From: Leptodontidium sp. MPI-SDFR-AT-0119
Lineage: Eukaryota > Ascomycota > Leotiomycetes > Helotiales > Leptodontidiaceae
Direction of reading: 5' to 3'
Assembly (NCBI GenBank): GCA_020726505.1
Contig: JAHLEZ010000014.1
Span: 434,001-498,000 of the forward strand
Length of the DNA: 64,000 nucleotides
Every line of letters begins with the position of its first letter. The first letter of the stretch is position 1. Shown here piece by piece: positions 24,796 to 35,293 of this stretch. The position numbers were made by a program, and so were the translations under genes. The notes below the pieces were generated by a model. That model saw nothing but the letters and a program-made list of their open reading frames with translations. It ran no database searches and was not told the DNA's origin.

Positions 24796-27201
24796 ATGGC
24801 GGATGCTTTAGACTATACCCCGGAGCCAGAATTGACTCCGGAAATCATTAATGTCATAGTTGCACCTAGAGAGAGAGCAAATCTTGATTTACATTTCCTA
24901 GCAGACGCAACAGCATATTCACGGAAGTTTAGGGAGGACTTCTGTGACGGACACCTCAAGGGAGAGTTCCTTTTCCAAGACTTTTGGGAGTACTTTGAGG
25001 GTTGGACGGCGAATGAGTTTAGGTTGATTAAGACAGCGGAACGTACGTGTCTTAGGGACGACCTACGAGCCTTTAGCGTATTCGTACGACGTGCCAAGGG
25101 AACGAGGACGGCAGATGCTCTGGCAGAAACAGTGCAAGCTGAGGAAAATCTGTGGCTAGAGGACCAAATGGAGATGCAAATTCGGAACTACCCCGAATTA
25201 GTACCGAATCACATCCGGGAATCAGTCTCTCGCCCACCACCGCTAATCCCAACAACACTTCAACAAAATCAACCCCCGATGTCTCTACAACACTAACCAG
25301 AGGTAGTCATTCATTCCGTGGAGGAAGACACTCCTTTGGAAGGGTTAGGAGTGAAGCTTACGGAGACGATTCAGCTATTGGGATCACCTAGGATCTCCCT
25401 TACCAAAGGAGATGAGGTCGAGGATCTATATAGTGCAACCCCCCCACCTATAGTCCTAAAGAAGGAGTTCTCATTTACTCCTGGGAGGGATCCCCTGAGT
25501 AATCTCCACCCGTGGAGATTAAATGACCACGCGTTGCCGAATCCCACACCAACGCCAGCAATACACCCACGGGACGGGTCATTACCACCATTTGAGGTTC
25601 CTAGGACTACCGGACCACATATAGAGCCGATTCGGCTATTATAGTATGTCATAGATCCATTGACCCCAGACCAGGCAAAATCGTTGGTAAACCTTACCAA
25701 GATGTACACTAAGGAGCTCCAATACAGCGGAGACAAGGACTACTTGGATGAGAAGCTCCACATCTTCGCCGACCTATATTAGAGAGCATCAGTTGAGACT
25801 AAGGTCTAGAACCGAGCCTTTCCGTCGATGCTACGAGACGGAGCCAGTTCGTACTACTACCGGTACCTCCAGAATAAGGGGTACTCATTTGATGAGCTTA
25901 TTAGAACGACACGCGAACACTTTGAGACGGAGGAGAGAGCTAATAAGTTCCTTAGCCGGTGGTTTAGTCTGACTTTCTCGTTATTTCAGGAGGAGCCTCA
26001 CTAAACGGGAAAGCCGGTACTAACTCAATTAAAGAACTTCGCCAAGGAATTGCAGAGTATTCAGCTTGGCCTAAAAGACGACAATATGCGGAACGACAAG
26101 ACGCTCCGCGATAAGCTCGTGTAGGGAGTATCAGGGAACCCCCTCTTTAAGATGGCCTTGTTTCAGGCACCCCCTACCTTCCTTACGTTGATGGATAGTC
26201 TTCGCTCCGCCGTCGGCGTTGAGGTAACTCATGACTCGGGATCGAGGGTAGGCAAGTACTCCGGATCACATACGAATCGCCACTGATCCTATGTCGCAGA
26301 TAGGACGGCTTATTACTCTGACCGCAAGATGAAATTTTCAAGTGGAAACAAACGCGGAGACAAATTCTAGCCTATGCCAGGCTACACAGGCTGTATTATC
26401 TGTAAGAAGATGGATTGCCATAGTAGTCGCCACTCTAACGAAGAGCAAGCAGCGTCCAAGGCACGATACTTCGCGGCGCGCAAGGCCGAAGGAGTGAAAG
26501 CCACAGACAAGACCTTTAGAAGCTACTTAGCTTATGTTGAGGGAATCGACCCCAATTCTAACTAGAACCGGACCACATCCGGACACTATTTAGGAAACCA
26601 CTAGGATACGGATTCAGACACTTCAACAGATATTAACGACTCTTTGGAGAGTTCTGACGACAATAATGGCGATGGCACCGCAAACTTTACGACTATATTT
26701 ACAGTAAGTGAGGCACAGTATGATACACGAGAAGTCATAGGGCAACTTGAGGAGAGGAAGGCTACTTATATCCTAGAAAGCAAAATTAAGAGACCCGCTC
26801 CTAGTGAGGCCTATATAACGCAATAGACAGATAGATTCTTTTAAGGACTATTGATTGACACAGGGGCATCTAACAAAAACACGGGAGGGATTAACTAGCT
26901 ACGAGCTTTATAGCGAATTTAAGATGTCAAGTTTAACACTAGCCAGGCGGGCTAGAGCCGGATTACATTTGGTGCCGGTTCGCGACCGTCTCTGGGGGTT
27001 GCCACAGTTAACACTCTAGCTAGAGAAATGGACTTCTAAATCGTGGACGTAGATATCCCATTTCTAGTTTGTTTACAACAGCTAGATGCGCTAAATGCGC
27101 AGTATAATAACCTGCGCAACGTCTTAATTTAGGGCGACAAGAAGCACTTAATTGTACGGAAGCATGGGCATCTATGGCTGCTTTTGGATTAACATCGTCA
27201 A

Positions 27202-28494
27202 TTGCTGGACACTTCTACCGGAACGATAAATGCATGCCACCTGACCGAACCAGAAATACGTCGGCTTTATAGGCGTTTCGGACACCCTTCGGTAAGACGT
27301 CTTCAGCACCTGCTAGATCAAGCTGGCCATGAGCATGATTCAGAAATCATGCTGAGGGTCAAGGAAATGTGTGAGCATTGCCAGAGGCATGTAGACGCTC
27401 CACATAGGTTCCGTTTCAAGCTGCAAGACGACGTCGACTTTAATCATACAGTCTACGTCGATATCGCGATGTTTGGAGAACGATATGCCCTCTATATGGT
27501 AGATGAGGCAACGGGTTTTAGGGCGGCGAAACTACTCCGAAAGGCCCCCGGTTCGGCTACGGCTCGGGCCACCTTCAACGCATTCAAGTCAGCATGGGTT
27601 GACACATACCTTAGACCTCCGGATTTCGTCGTGTACGACTATGGCACTAATTTCAATTCTGAGGAGTTTCGGAGTACACTCAGATCTGTGGGTAGCACCC
27701 CTAAGCTAGTACCTGTTGAGGCACACCATTCAATTAGCAAAGTTAAGCGATATCACCGCCTACTACGCCGTGCCTACGAAATCATCTCTAAAGAGCACCC
27801 TGAGTTAAGCGACGAAGACCGACTGCAAATGGCAGTAAAAGCAGTGAACGATACAGCTGGTCCTAATAGGCTAATCCCTACACTGCTTGTTTTTAGGGCA
27901 TACCCTAGAATGACGGAGCTGGATCCCCCAAATCCGTTAGTCGAGCAACGTGCGGCTACAATTAGGAAAGCCATGAAGGAGGTACGGAAAATTCATACTA
28001 CGCGCAAAGTCAACGATGCGTTAGCCATGCGAAACGGCCCCGGAACCACTCATATTCACGGTCTCCACCTCAATGATCAAGTTCTAGTATATCGGGAGGG
28101 TAAAGGATGGACAGGACCTTACGATTTCTTGGGTATTAAGGGAGAATCATGTAGGATTGACATGGGAAATGGGAGAATACGTACGTTCCGATCGACTACA
28201 GTTCGTCCCTTTAAGACAAACACCTTTGGCGTTAAACGACAAAAAGAAAACTTGCCAGAGGATATCTATAAGCAACATCTAGGATCCCCGATTAAAAACA
28301 CCACCGAAACAGCACCGAATCCACCCCGAATCACTGTCCAAATTCCATTTACGAAACACCTACTAGATTTGCTAACCATCGATGACAATTACGATGTTAA
28401 AGTGTTTCTAACTGAGAAAGAGACGAGGGACCGAGAGCTATCTACTAAACTTCGCGCTGAAGGGAAGATTATAGCGCTTAGACCACTATTCTAG
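27202..28494 (+). pseudogene. Copia-2 integrase segment, catalytic Glu lost
   Basis: The longest open piece of the polyprotein (430 residues). It holds FGHPSVRRL and CEHCQRH of the zinc-binding domain, then the core with Asp in VYVDIAMFG and Asp in VVYDYGTNF. Where copia integrases have GKVERYH this copy reads SKVKRYH: residue 182 is Lys instead of the third catalytic Glu and the nearby Gly is Ser, both by single G-to-A changes at 27,745 and 27,736. The apparent ATG at 27,202 is internal to the polyprotein and not a true start. Confidence 0.85.
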
Positions 28495-28542
28495 CAGTCC
28501 CGAAGGACGGAATACGAAGCACTCATCAAAAGGGGTGTTTTT

Positions 28543-29133
28543 GTGCCCATCTATAAGGACGACCCTAGGGTAAGAGGCCACCGCATCTTTAAGTCAAGAA
28601 TGGTAGACGAGGTCAAAGGCAAGGAGACGTCAGCTCTATATGAGAAGTTAAGACTGGTAATTCAATGCTTCAACGACAAAGGCAAGAGAGAGATTTTGAC
28701 CCAGTCTCCGACAATCCAACGATCTAGCCAGCGGTTACTTATATTTTTGGCCGCTGCCGTCAAGCACCTGAATCGCCTCCGAAACCAGTCCGAATCCCAT
28801 TTGGCTATTAGGGACATCACTCAAGCTTACGTCCAGGCAGAGACAAGGCTTCTCCGGGACATTTTTGCATGGCCACCGGAGGAAATCGCGGGAGATTTCC
28901 CTCCTAGCACAATATTTATGGTAGTGCTACTGTTGTACGGCATACCTGAGTCCGGAAACTATTGGTTTAACACATACTACAAATATCACGTGGAGAACCT
29001 ACAAATGGAGACCTCAACATACGACCCATGCTTGCTAATTAGCACCAAGGAAAGCTATGACTTTGGAGTCGTAGGAATGCAAACAGACGACACCTTAATT
29101 CTGGGAGATAAGGACTTCTTAGCAAGAGAGTAG
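28543..29133 (+). pseudogene. Copia-2 reverse transcriptase segment
   Basis: 196 open residues of the reverse-transcriptase domain. IRDITQAYVQ holds the first catalytic Asp and MQTDDTLIL the paired Asp residues (the QTDD form usual in fungal copia elements). It ends at a TAG at 29,131 in place of a sense codon, and the domain goes on in frame to about 29,500. The catalytic aspartates seen here are kept. Confidence 0.85.
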
Positions 29134-30063
29134 AATGAGATTACTAAGGCCGGTTTTATGACGAAGCCGATACGGGTACTACTCCCTACCGAAACCATTA
29201 CGTTTAATGGGTGCACTATCTCCATGGACGGGGACAGCCTCTACATGTCTTAGAAGGGTCAGGGAGCAAGGCTAGAGCTAGTTAACGCTAGAAAAGAGGA
29301 CTATAAGAAGGTTTACAGAGAGTAGCGAGCTCGTGCGGCCTACCTTGCCACCATTTGTCAGCCGGAAGCAACGTTTGATCTCTCAGTCGCAGCGCAACAC
29401 CAGGATCCGACGGAAGACGACGTTAAGGCCTTGAACCTACGCCTTAAATAGCAAATAGACAACCTAGAGAGAGGACTCCGATACGTACCAGTTGACTTAC
29501 GGTCTGCGAAGGTCTACGTTTTTGTAGACGGTTCTTTTACTAACAACAAAGACCTGAGTTCACAGATAGGTTTCGTATTGGCAATCGGTGCCGAAACGGT
29601 GGGGGATACGCAATTCACCCTAACCGGTAACATCGTGCATACTAGCTCAACAAAATGTAAGAGAGTAACTCGTGCAGTGCTCGCATCGGAGTTATATGCT
29701 ATGGTAGCTGGCATCGATATGTTGATCTCCCTTGGTACGACCATTAATATGGTAACTGATAAGCTTGGCATCCCACGTCTTCCTACTGTTGTTTACACGG
29801 ATTCTTTGTCCCTTTATGAGTGTATTGTCAAGCTCAGTACGACTAAAGAGAAGCGCCTAATGATCGATATTATGGCTATTCGTTAATTATACGAGCGCAG
29901 AGAGCTAACGGAGGTTCGATGGATCAATAGCGCCAATAATCCTGCTGACGCCATGACGAAGAGTGCTCCGAATAAGGCTCTTCGGGATTTTATTGACACT
30001 AACATCCTCACTATCAAAATAGAGGGTTGGATTCAACGGTTAACCGGAGTCGATTCAGACTAG

Positions 30064-30369
30064 TAACGGAGGGGTTTCTTACACTCATTGATTTTTTTGT
30101 TGTTTGTACATTTCCTTGTAACTCTCATTTTTATTAATTTATCACTTGCGATTATTTTTATATTTAGTCAATTTACGAAGTCAGAAACACACTCGATTTG
30201 GTTCTAAACACCCTCTAATTCAAAGCACTAACGGGCGGCCTTGCGACGACACTCTAATAGGGACAAACTGCCGGTTTCACCACAGGGGGCTACTCCCGTA
30301 TAGTAGTATAAAGAAAGTGCCGCCACGAAGAACCTACCACGAAGCCAATCTAAAACAGGGCCGAATCCC
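30064..30369. other. Copia-2 spacer after pol
   Basis: 306 bases between the pol stop and the end of the antisense gene. T-rich run at 30,090-30,160. A 77-codon plus-strand frame (30,146-30,379) overlaps the antisense gene end and shows no family match. Confidence 0.5.
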
Positions 30370-31133
30370 CTACTTATAGATATCTGGAAGAGGTTCCTCG
30401 TCCTCCTCCTCCGCGCCATGGCGGCGACTTCGGCGGAGACGCTTAGTGGGAGCATCATCCTCACCGCCGTCCTCCCTACCACGCTTGGTGGCGGCAGAGG
30501 AGACGACGGTGAGGAGCCGGTTTAAGACCAGTACCGTCTCCTATCGTACAAAGCGTTAATACTTGGGAGCCTTAATATTAAAAAGGAATAAGGGGGTTAA
30601 CTTACTACTTGCGAGCTGGCCAGGCCAGCGATTTCCCGGCGCATAGCGCGCGTTTCCTCTAACAACGCCAGCGACAACTCCCCAGTAGTCTTTGGTACGC
30701 TGGCAGCGGCGACTAATAATGCCGAATTAATTGATTTAGCGGCAGCAACGATGGCTTCTTTATCTTTCGCCTCGAGGGCGGCAACCAAACGAAGGTACTC
30801 TTCGGCAACAAACCACGGAATCTATTATATATTAATAACTATATGTCCAGAGTACTTTCGGCGAGGATTCAGATACGATTCAGAATAGGGAAAAGAAATG
30901 GGAATACTTACTGAGTTACACCGGGACTTCTTCTCTGCGCAGTACGCGCATTTCTTACTCTTGGGATTGTTAAAGGCACATTCGTGGGACGGATTCTTTA
31001 CGAGGAGGCGGACACACCGAATGCAGCATTTGCGGTAGGCGAGGTCGAGCGCTCCTGTGAGTATTGGTGCAGGCACTGTTTTCAGTTAGCACACCGTTTC
31101 CCCACCGAACCATCTCCGAAGAGTATATTTACT
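30370..31133 (-). CDS. Antisense accessory gene of Copia-2: six-cysteine zinc-cluster-like protein, 183 aa
   Basis: Spliced gene opposite to gag-pol. Coding exons 31,075-30,912, 30,821-30,606 and 30,540-30,370, joined by phase-0 GT-AG introns (90 and 65 nt) with GTAAGT donors. Residues 17-53 contain C18-x2-C21-x11-C33-x9-C43-x2-C46-x6-C53, like a fungal Zn2Cys6 cluster apart from a longer first spacer. Residues 56-127 are Ala/Glu/Lys-rich and likely helical. Residues 145-176 carry two basic clusters (TKRGR and TKRLRRSRR) then an acidic run, suggesting nuclear entry. No in-frame ATG exists at the start: position 31,076 is GTG after an upstream stop. A 57-nt intron (31,132-31,076; donor GTAAAT, branch GCTAAC, acceptor CAG) would join A31133 to TG and make ATG. 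Unlike gag-pol it has no stops. A role in control or silencing of the element is only a guess. Confidence 0.65.
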
Positions 31134-31521
31134 TTTAGGTTGTTTATTTAATTTAATATAGTCTTCTCAGAAATGTCAGTTTTTGAGCCATATTAGGCGA
31201 ATTAGAGAGATCAGAAAGCAGTATACGTACGGTGGTTGTATGTGTGTTGGCTAAAGGAGACTCCAAATTTTTGGGGGAAAGCGACATATATATATCCATT
31301 ATGTTGTATAATACTAAGGGTTCCTATTGTTATTAGTTCTCGCTTAGCTTCGCTACTGCGTCTCGCCAGATTCGGGCCCCTTTCGGGGCACTTTCGGGAC
31401 ACTGTCAGATCGGGGTCAGACGCTGTCAGGTACTCTGTCATTTTATTTGTTATTTCTTATATTACTCGTTGTTTACTTCTACGTGTGTTAGAAATGGTTT
31501 TTCCAAAAGAAGTTTTGCCTG
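31134..31521 (-). promoter_or_regulatory. Likely promoter region of the antisense gene
   Basis: 388 bases between the antisense gene and the 3' LTR. An AT-rich TATATTAAATTAAAT stretch (31,144-31,160) lies just upstream of the proposed leader exon, and a TATATATATGTCGC stretch near 31,282-31,296. A short upstream frame (ATGGCTCAAAAACTG, about 31,194 downward) ends after 12 codons. No clear polypurine tract could be fixed next to the 3' LTR. Confidence 0.35.
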
Positions 31522-31777
31522 TGTTGGTCCACAGGTCCCTGCATGAGTATACTTCGGTTTGGAAAAGTAGGTGCGGGTCAAATTTAAGGGTCAGAGCCTA
31601 GCCGGACTGGTTTCGGTGGAGATTCGGTGGGGTTCCGTAGTATATAGTCTGGCTCTCCTCGCACTCTCTTAGAATATACACAGATTTTGAACCATACATT
31701 TATTACTCTGTCGCCATACTCGCATTGGAATATATTCACACATGCGGCGTGGTACATGAACCGGTACTGCACCGACA
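31522..31777 (+). repeat. Copia-2 3' LTR
   Basis: 256 bp, 252 identical to the 5' LTR. Followed by AGGTG at 31,778-31,782, the target-site duplication. Confidence 0.95.
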
Positions 31778-32721
31778 AGGTGTTACACTTAGTTTAAGTC
31801 CTTTAAGTTCGGGTGCTCGTTAGTCTTTATCTCACTTTACTTATTCTCTAAAGTTAAAATCGAGAGCCTCCTTGTCTTATTGTGCCTTTACTTAGTTGAT
31901 CGTTTGTGCTTAAGGCTCGTTTTCGAGGATATTTAAAGCGACTAGTAATTTTAGATTAATTAACGTCTATACCTTGTGGAAAATACAGAAGGATTTAAAG
32001 ACTTAGTACTATAGAGTCTAAGTTTGCCTATTGTAGTTAAGCGGCGTTCGATTATTAAAGGAGGAGACTAAAGTTAAGTCTATTATAACGAAAAGAAGGC
32101 TGCTCTCTTAAGGGTTCGATAGATTTGTTAAAGAGGAGAAGAGAATCTCGAGTACAGGTGCTCGATTTACCCTTTTCTAGAGAAGTTAAAGGGAAATGGC
32201 GGTGTGAACTATATTTATTAATAAATAAGAAGCGCCGACGTTATTTGTCACCTATTAATCCTACGTTAATAGCTTTACCTAAATCTGTAGAGTATAAAAG
32301 GAAGAATACTAACTTAATAGCTTCGTCACGGGGCTTATAACTGTGGTATAGAAGTGGAGTAGAGCCTTGCGATTAACGTAGGGAGAATTGAAGTGATTGA
32401 TTGTTCTTTAAAATACATAAGGAAATCAGGGGAACACGTTGTTCCCCTGAAAGCGGTATACGCTGGCAGAATCTGAAACTAGTATAGCGCACAACTAACC
32501 GAGCATCAGCCCGTGCCTGTACGACATCTTTTCTTATATTACGGTTAGTAAGAGGTTAATACGGCGAGTAGACTCTAGCTTTGTATTTAGGCCTAATACT
32601 ACGCTCAGAATCGAGAAGAAAAGACAAGGAGAAAAGGAGAGCTCTCTGTAAGGGAGAGCTCGAGAATAAATACACAAAGGATCCTCCTAATAGGGCCTAG
32701 CGCAGTCGGGGGCTATTCACA
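31778..32721 (-). mobile_element. Copia-H, right piece: 5' end with candidate LTR
   Basis: Continues Copia-H on the far side of Copia-2 (host sequence joins at AGGTG). 31,783-32,340 is AT-rich decayed sequence, in the place of leader and gag start. 32,440-32,721 may be the 5' LTR: on the minus strand it begins TGTGAATAG and ends GGGGAACA. Its partner would be left of the window, so the LTR call is not proven. The 71-codon plus frame at 32,125-32,340 lies in decayed sequence and is not supported. Confidence 0.5.
32426..32450. repeat. Perfect 11-bp inverted repeat at the candidate LTR edge
   Basis: TCAGGGGAACA, spacer CGT, TGTTCCCCTGA. The right arm is the terminal part of the candidate LTR and the left arm lies where a primer-binding site would be. 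It could form a strong hairpin. Confidence 0.8.
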
Positions 32722-33274
32722 TCCACATGTCGCAGGGTCGCCACCTAGTCTTCCTAATCTGGCTTAGCTCCGTCGCATAGCCAGCGATGTTACGAGCCCG
32801 TGTCGGTTAGAATACGAGGCGCATCGGAGGTCGTAACAAATGGCCACTCTAGACACACTAAACGTAATTATTGGAAGATGAGATATTTTTAATACTACGT
32901 TAGTCCTATACCCCCCGTACTCATATCCCAAAAGTAAAATACCCAGCTCTTGTATCGCGCCATAGATATGAGTGAGATTGCGTATTGGTGTTTATAACCA
33001 GGAAGCCCTGTGGTTTTGGTTGAAAGTGGATCTGGTCCCTGGAGCCCGAGACCCGACCCAACCCGACCCAACCCGACCCGACGGGACGGGACGGGACGGG
33101 AGCCACTACCACCGTGCACACACTTCATTGCTGAGTCATGTTACCTTGTGGTCTGCAGGTATCACTATGTCTCTCCACATGGACACTTCTTCCTCCACCC
33201 ACCACCACTCACGGCAGCCCAGCCACATACCAACCCCCGGCTCAATAGTTACATTACCTAGGTAGGTACGAACA
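32722..33274. other. Intergenic region at the edge of the transposon block
   Basis: 553 bases. Base composition changes from AT-rich to balanced. Holds the C/G-rich tract at 33,051-33,101 and otherwise no gene. Confidence 0.6.
33051..33101 (+). repeat. C-rich then G-rich short repeat with a G-quadruplex motif
   Basis: Repeats of ACCCG/ACCCA (33,051-33,080) change directly into repeats of GGGAC (33,083-33,100). Four GGG runs spaced by AC make a textbook G-quadruplex motif about 175 bases before the ankyrin gene ATG. Confidence 0.85.
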
Positions 33275-35005
33275 ATGCCCAATAGTATGAAGAGCCGTCT
33301 TCAAGACTCCTTCGATACTGCCGACGAGGCGCTGCATCGCTCCATTCGCGATGGCGATCTCCCGCAACTCCAGCAACTGCTCTATGCTTCGCCCGCCCCG
33401 GACATCGACTATTCTCACCCCGGATTCGGTCCACCGGTGCATTTTGCCGCTTGGTGCGGCAACTTAGACGCCGTTGACCTACTGCTAACCGCCGGTGCGA
33501 ATCCTCGTCTCGTGAGTCACGACGAGCTGAGGCTCACGGCCATCGGGCATGCCGCTTTGAAGGGCCATCGACATGTCGTCAAGCGCCTCTGGAAGTTTTG
33601 CGCTCCGGAAGACCACCTGCACGGTGTCAAGCCCGCTCAAACGTGCCTCGTCCTGGCGGCGACCTTTGGACATGTTGCTGTTGTCGAGAATTTGTTGGAT
33701 CTGTGGGACGGTTGGCCGCCGGAGCTGAAGACAGAGGCGCTGCTCTGGGCCTCACGGCGATGGCACTTCGTAGTGGTGACTCTGCTTCTCAGCAGGGCAA
33801 CTTTCAAGCAACCAACGATCCAGGAGGCGCTCCATCTCGCTGCGGCTCAGAAGATTATGTTGTCTACCGAGATCAATGTCAAGTACGAGGGCATCGACTA
33901 CATTAACCAGCAGCAACTCATTGCGTTGCTGATTGATGCCGGGGCGGACCCGAACTCATGTCCAAACAACACGCCTCTTATATACACCGTCGCCTATGAC
34001 ATCAATCTCACAGGCGCACTCAAGACGCTGCTTGAAAAGGGCGCAGACCCGAACAAGACCAACGGGGCTGGTAAGTCTGCTCTCCATGTCCTCGCCTCGC
34101 CTGTTAGATCCAGTCAAGATTTCGTATCTACCAGTACTCCGAACGAGACGGCGATCCGGATGCTGCTGCAACATGGAGCTTCTGTATCTCAGTCAGACAA
34201 CGAAGGCGAGTCTCCGTTGCACTGGGCGGCTTTTGGATTGAATTTACGTCTTTTCCGCCTATACCTATCCTCCCGTCTTGACGAATGCCAGGATTCATTG
34301 CTGCAGTTAACAAGCCCTAATGGGGAGAACCTGTTACATTTCGCCGCCGCTGGGGGCTGCATTGAGATTATGGAATTCCTGCTTGCTCAGGGTTTGAATA
34401 TCAACTCGAAGAACTCAAACGGCTGGACACCCTTGATGTGCGCTCTGACCCCCATCGAATGGAACCCGTCCAAGTCGGTCAAGTCACCTGCCGACGTGAT
34501 GCGCGTGGCTCGATTTCTGCTCTCTCATTGCGCCGATGGCAACGTCACTACAGATGAGGGCTGGACGCCGCTCCATGGCCTTGCACTCCATTGCGACCCT
34601 GACGCAAGTGGTAAGGCAGCAGACCTCACCAATGATTTGATAGCTTGCGGTGTCAACCCGGAAGCCCGCGCTCGTCTCCTGAGTCCGGCCGCCGAGTCAG
34701 TTCTCCCTTCGCTCGGCCTGCCCTGGGGCTACCGTTTGCGAGACGCGATGGTCGATCCGTCAACCGAGAAAAATAGGATGGTCATACTACCCGCCCTGAC
34801 GCCGATATACTGGGCAGCCCAGCGTGGCGCTCTCGGCGTCATTAGAACGTTGCTAGCGCATGGTGTCGACGTGTCGTCCATGGATGTGGACGGGATATCC
34901 ATATCCCCCGCCAGGATGGCTGCCGAATCGAAGTTCCTGGAAAGGCAACCTGTGCTTGTTGACAATATAATTGAGCTGCTGTTAGCTGCCGGCGCGGGAT
35001 TCTAA
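33275..35005 (+). CDS. Ankyrin-repeat protein
   Basis: One uninterrupted frame of 576 residues. Ankyrin-type repeats fill the whole protein: typical pieces are VHFAAWCGNLDAVDLLL near residue 53, LVLAATFGHVAVVENLL near 125, ALLIDAGADPN near 217, ALKTLLEKGADPN near 247, PLHWAAFGLN near 310, LLHFAAAGGCIEIMEFLL near 353, and PIYWAAQRGALGVIRTLL near 509. No signal peptide, membrane segment or other domain was seen, so it is probably an intracellular binding scaffold of unknown partner. The ATG at 33,275 is the first of the frame, with A at -4 and a good distance from the preceding stop. It is the first intact gene beyond the transposon block. Some repeats are imperfect, so the exact number is uncertain. 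Confidence 0.9.
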   Translation: MPNSMKSRLQDSFDTADEALHRSIRDGDLPQLQQLLYASPAPDIDYSHPGFGPPVHFAAWCGNLDAVDLLLTAGANPRLVSHDELRLTAIGHAALKGHRHVVKRLWKFCAPEDHLHGVKPAQTCLVLAATFGHVAVVENLLDLWDGWPPELKTEALLWASRRWHFVVVTLLLSRATFKQPTIQEALHLAAAQKIMLSTEINVKYEGIDYINQQQLIALLIDAGADPNSCPNNTPLIYTVAYDINLTGALKTLLEKGADPNKTNGAGKSALHVLASPVRSSQDFVSTSTPNETAIRMLLQHGASVSQSDNEGESPLHWAAFGLNLRLFRLYLSSRLDECQDSLLQLTSPNGENLLHFAAAGGCIEIMEFLLAQGLNINSKNSNGWTPLMCALTPIEWNPSKSVKSPADVMRVARFLLSHCADGNVTTDEGWTPLHGLALHCDPDASGKAADLTNDLIACGVNPEARARLLSPAAESVLPSLGLPWGYRLRDAMVDPSTEKNRMVILPALTPIYWAAQRGALGVIRTLLAHGVDVSSMDVDGISISPARMAAESKFLERQPVLVDNIIELLLAAGAGF

Positions 35006-35293
35006 GGTATTTCTTTACGCGCACAAATAAATATCATCTTATTTGACTAGACCCGTCCCTAGATACTCGCTAATGCGTAATGCATTATTTACATACACTG
35101 TTACAGTTCAAGCCTTACGAGGTCTTGAGACCAGAAATAATGAAGCTATCAGTACAGTGTGTTCTCTTGTCTTGAACAGCTGGACTCCGGTCCATTCTCT
35201 ATAGCTGTATAACTACAATCTGTTACCTTAGCCTCAGGGTCTCCGACCCCCACTCCCAGTGGGTCTGACATATGCCCCTTGGTTTCAGCCACC

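Larger units (their letters stand above)
24796..30063 (+). pseudogene. Copia-2 gag-pol polyprotein, broken by RIP-type stops
   Basis: All readable segments share one frame over 1755 codons, so the ancestral product was one Gag-Pol without frameshift. Segments: gag from the ATG at 24,796 (166 codons to the first stop at 25,294); zinc knuckle CIICKKMDCHSSRH at about 26,386-26,427; protease IDTGAS at about 26,854-26,871; integrase 27,202-28,494 with HHCC-type start, Asp in VYVDIA and Asp in VVYDYG; reverse transcriptase 28,543-29,133 with MQTDDT at its active site; RNase H from about 29,515. Stops at 25,294, 25,642, 25,780, 25,807, 26,368 and others are mostly TAG/TAA in CAG/CAA or TGG contexts. 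The third integrase catalytic residue is Lys (AAG at 27,745-27,747). Confidence 0.92.
24219..31777 (+). mobile_element. Copia-2: young Ty1/copia retrotransposon with an added antisense gene
   Basis: 7559 bp. Identical-length 256-bp LTRs (24,219-24,474 and 31,522-31,777) beginning TGTTGG and ending GACA, with a perfect AGGTG duplication at 24,214-24,218 and 31,778-31,782. The LTRs differ at four positions, all transitions. Gag and pol share one frame (24,796-30,063) in the order gag, zinc knuckle, protease, integrase, reverse transcriptase, RNase H. More than a dozen in-frame stops and a lost integrase glutamate show it cannot move by itself. Between pol and the 3' LTR it holds a spliced gene on the other strand. 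It inserted into Copia-H and is the least damaged element here. Confidence 0.93.

Noticed and set aside
30146..30379. 77-codon plus frame after Copia-2 pol
   Set aside because: No match and overlaps the end of the antisense gene, whose splicing and composition are better supported.
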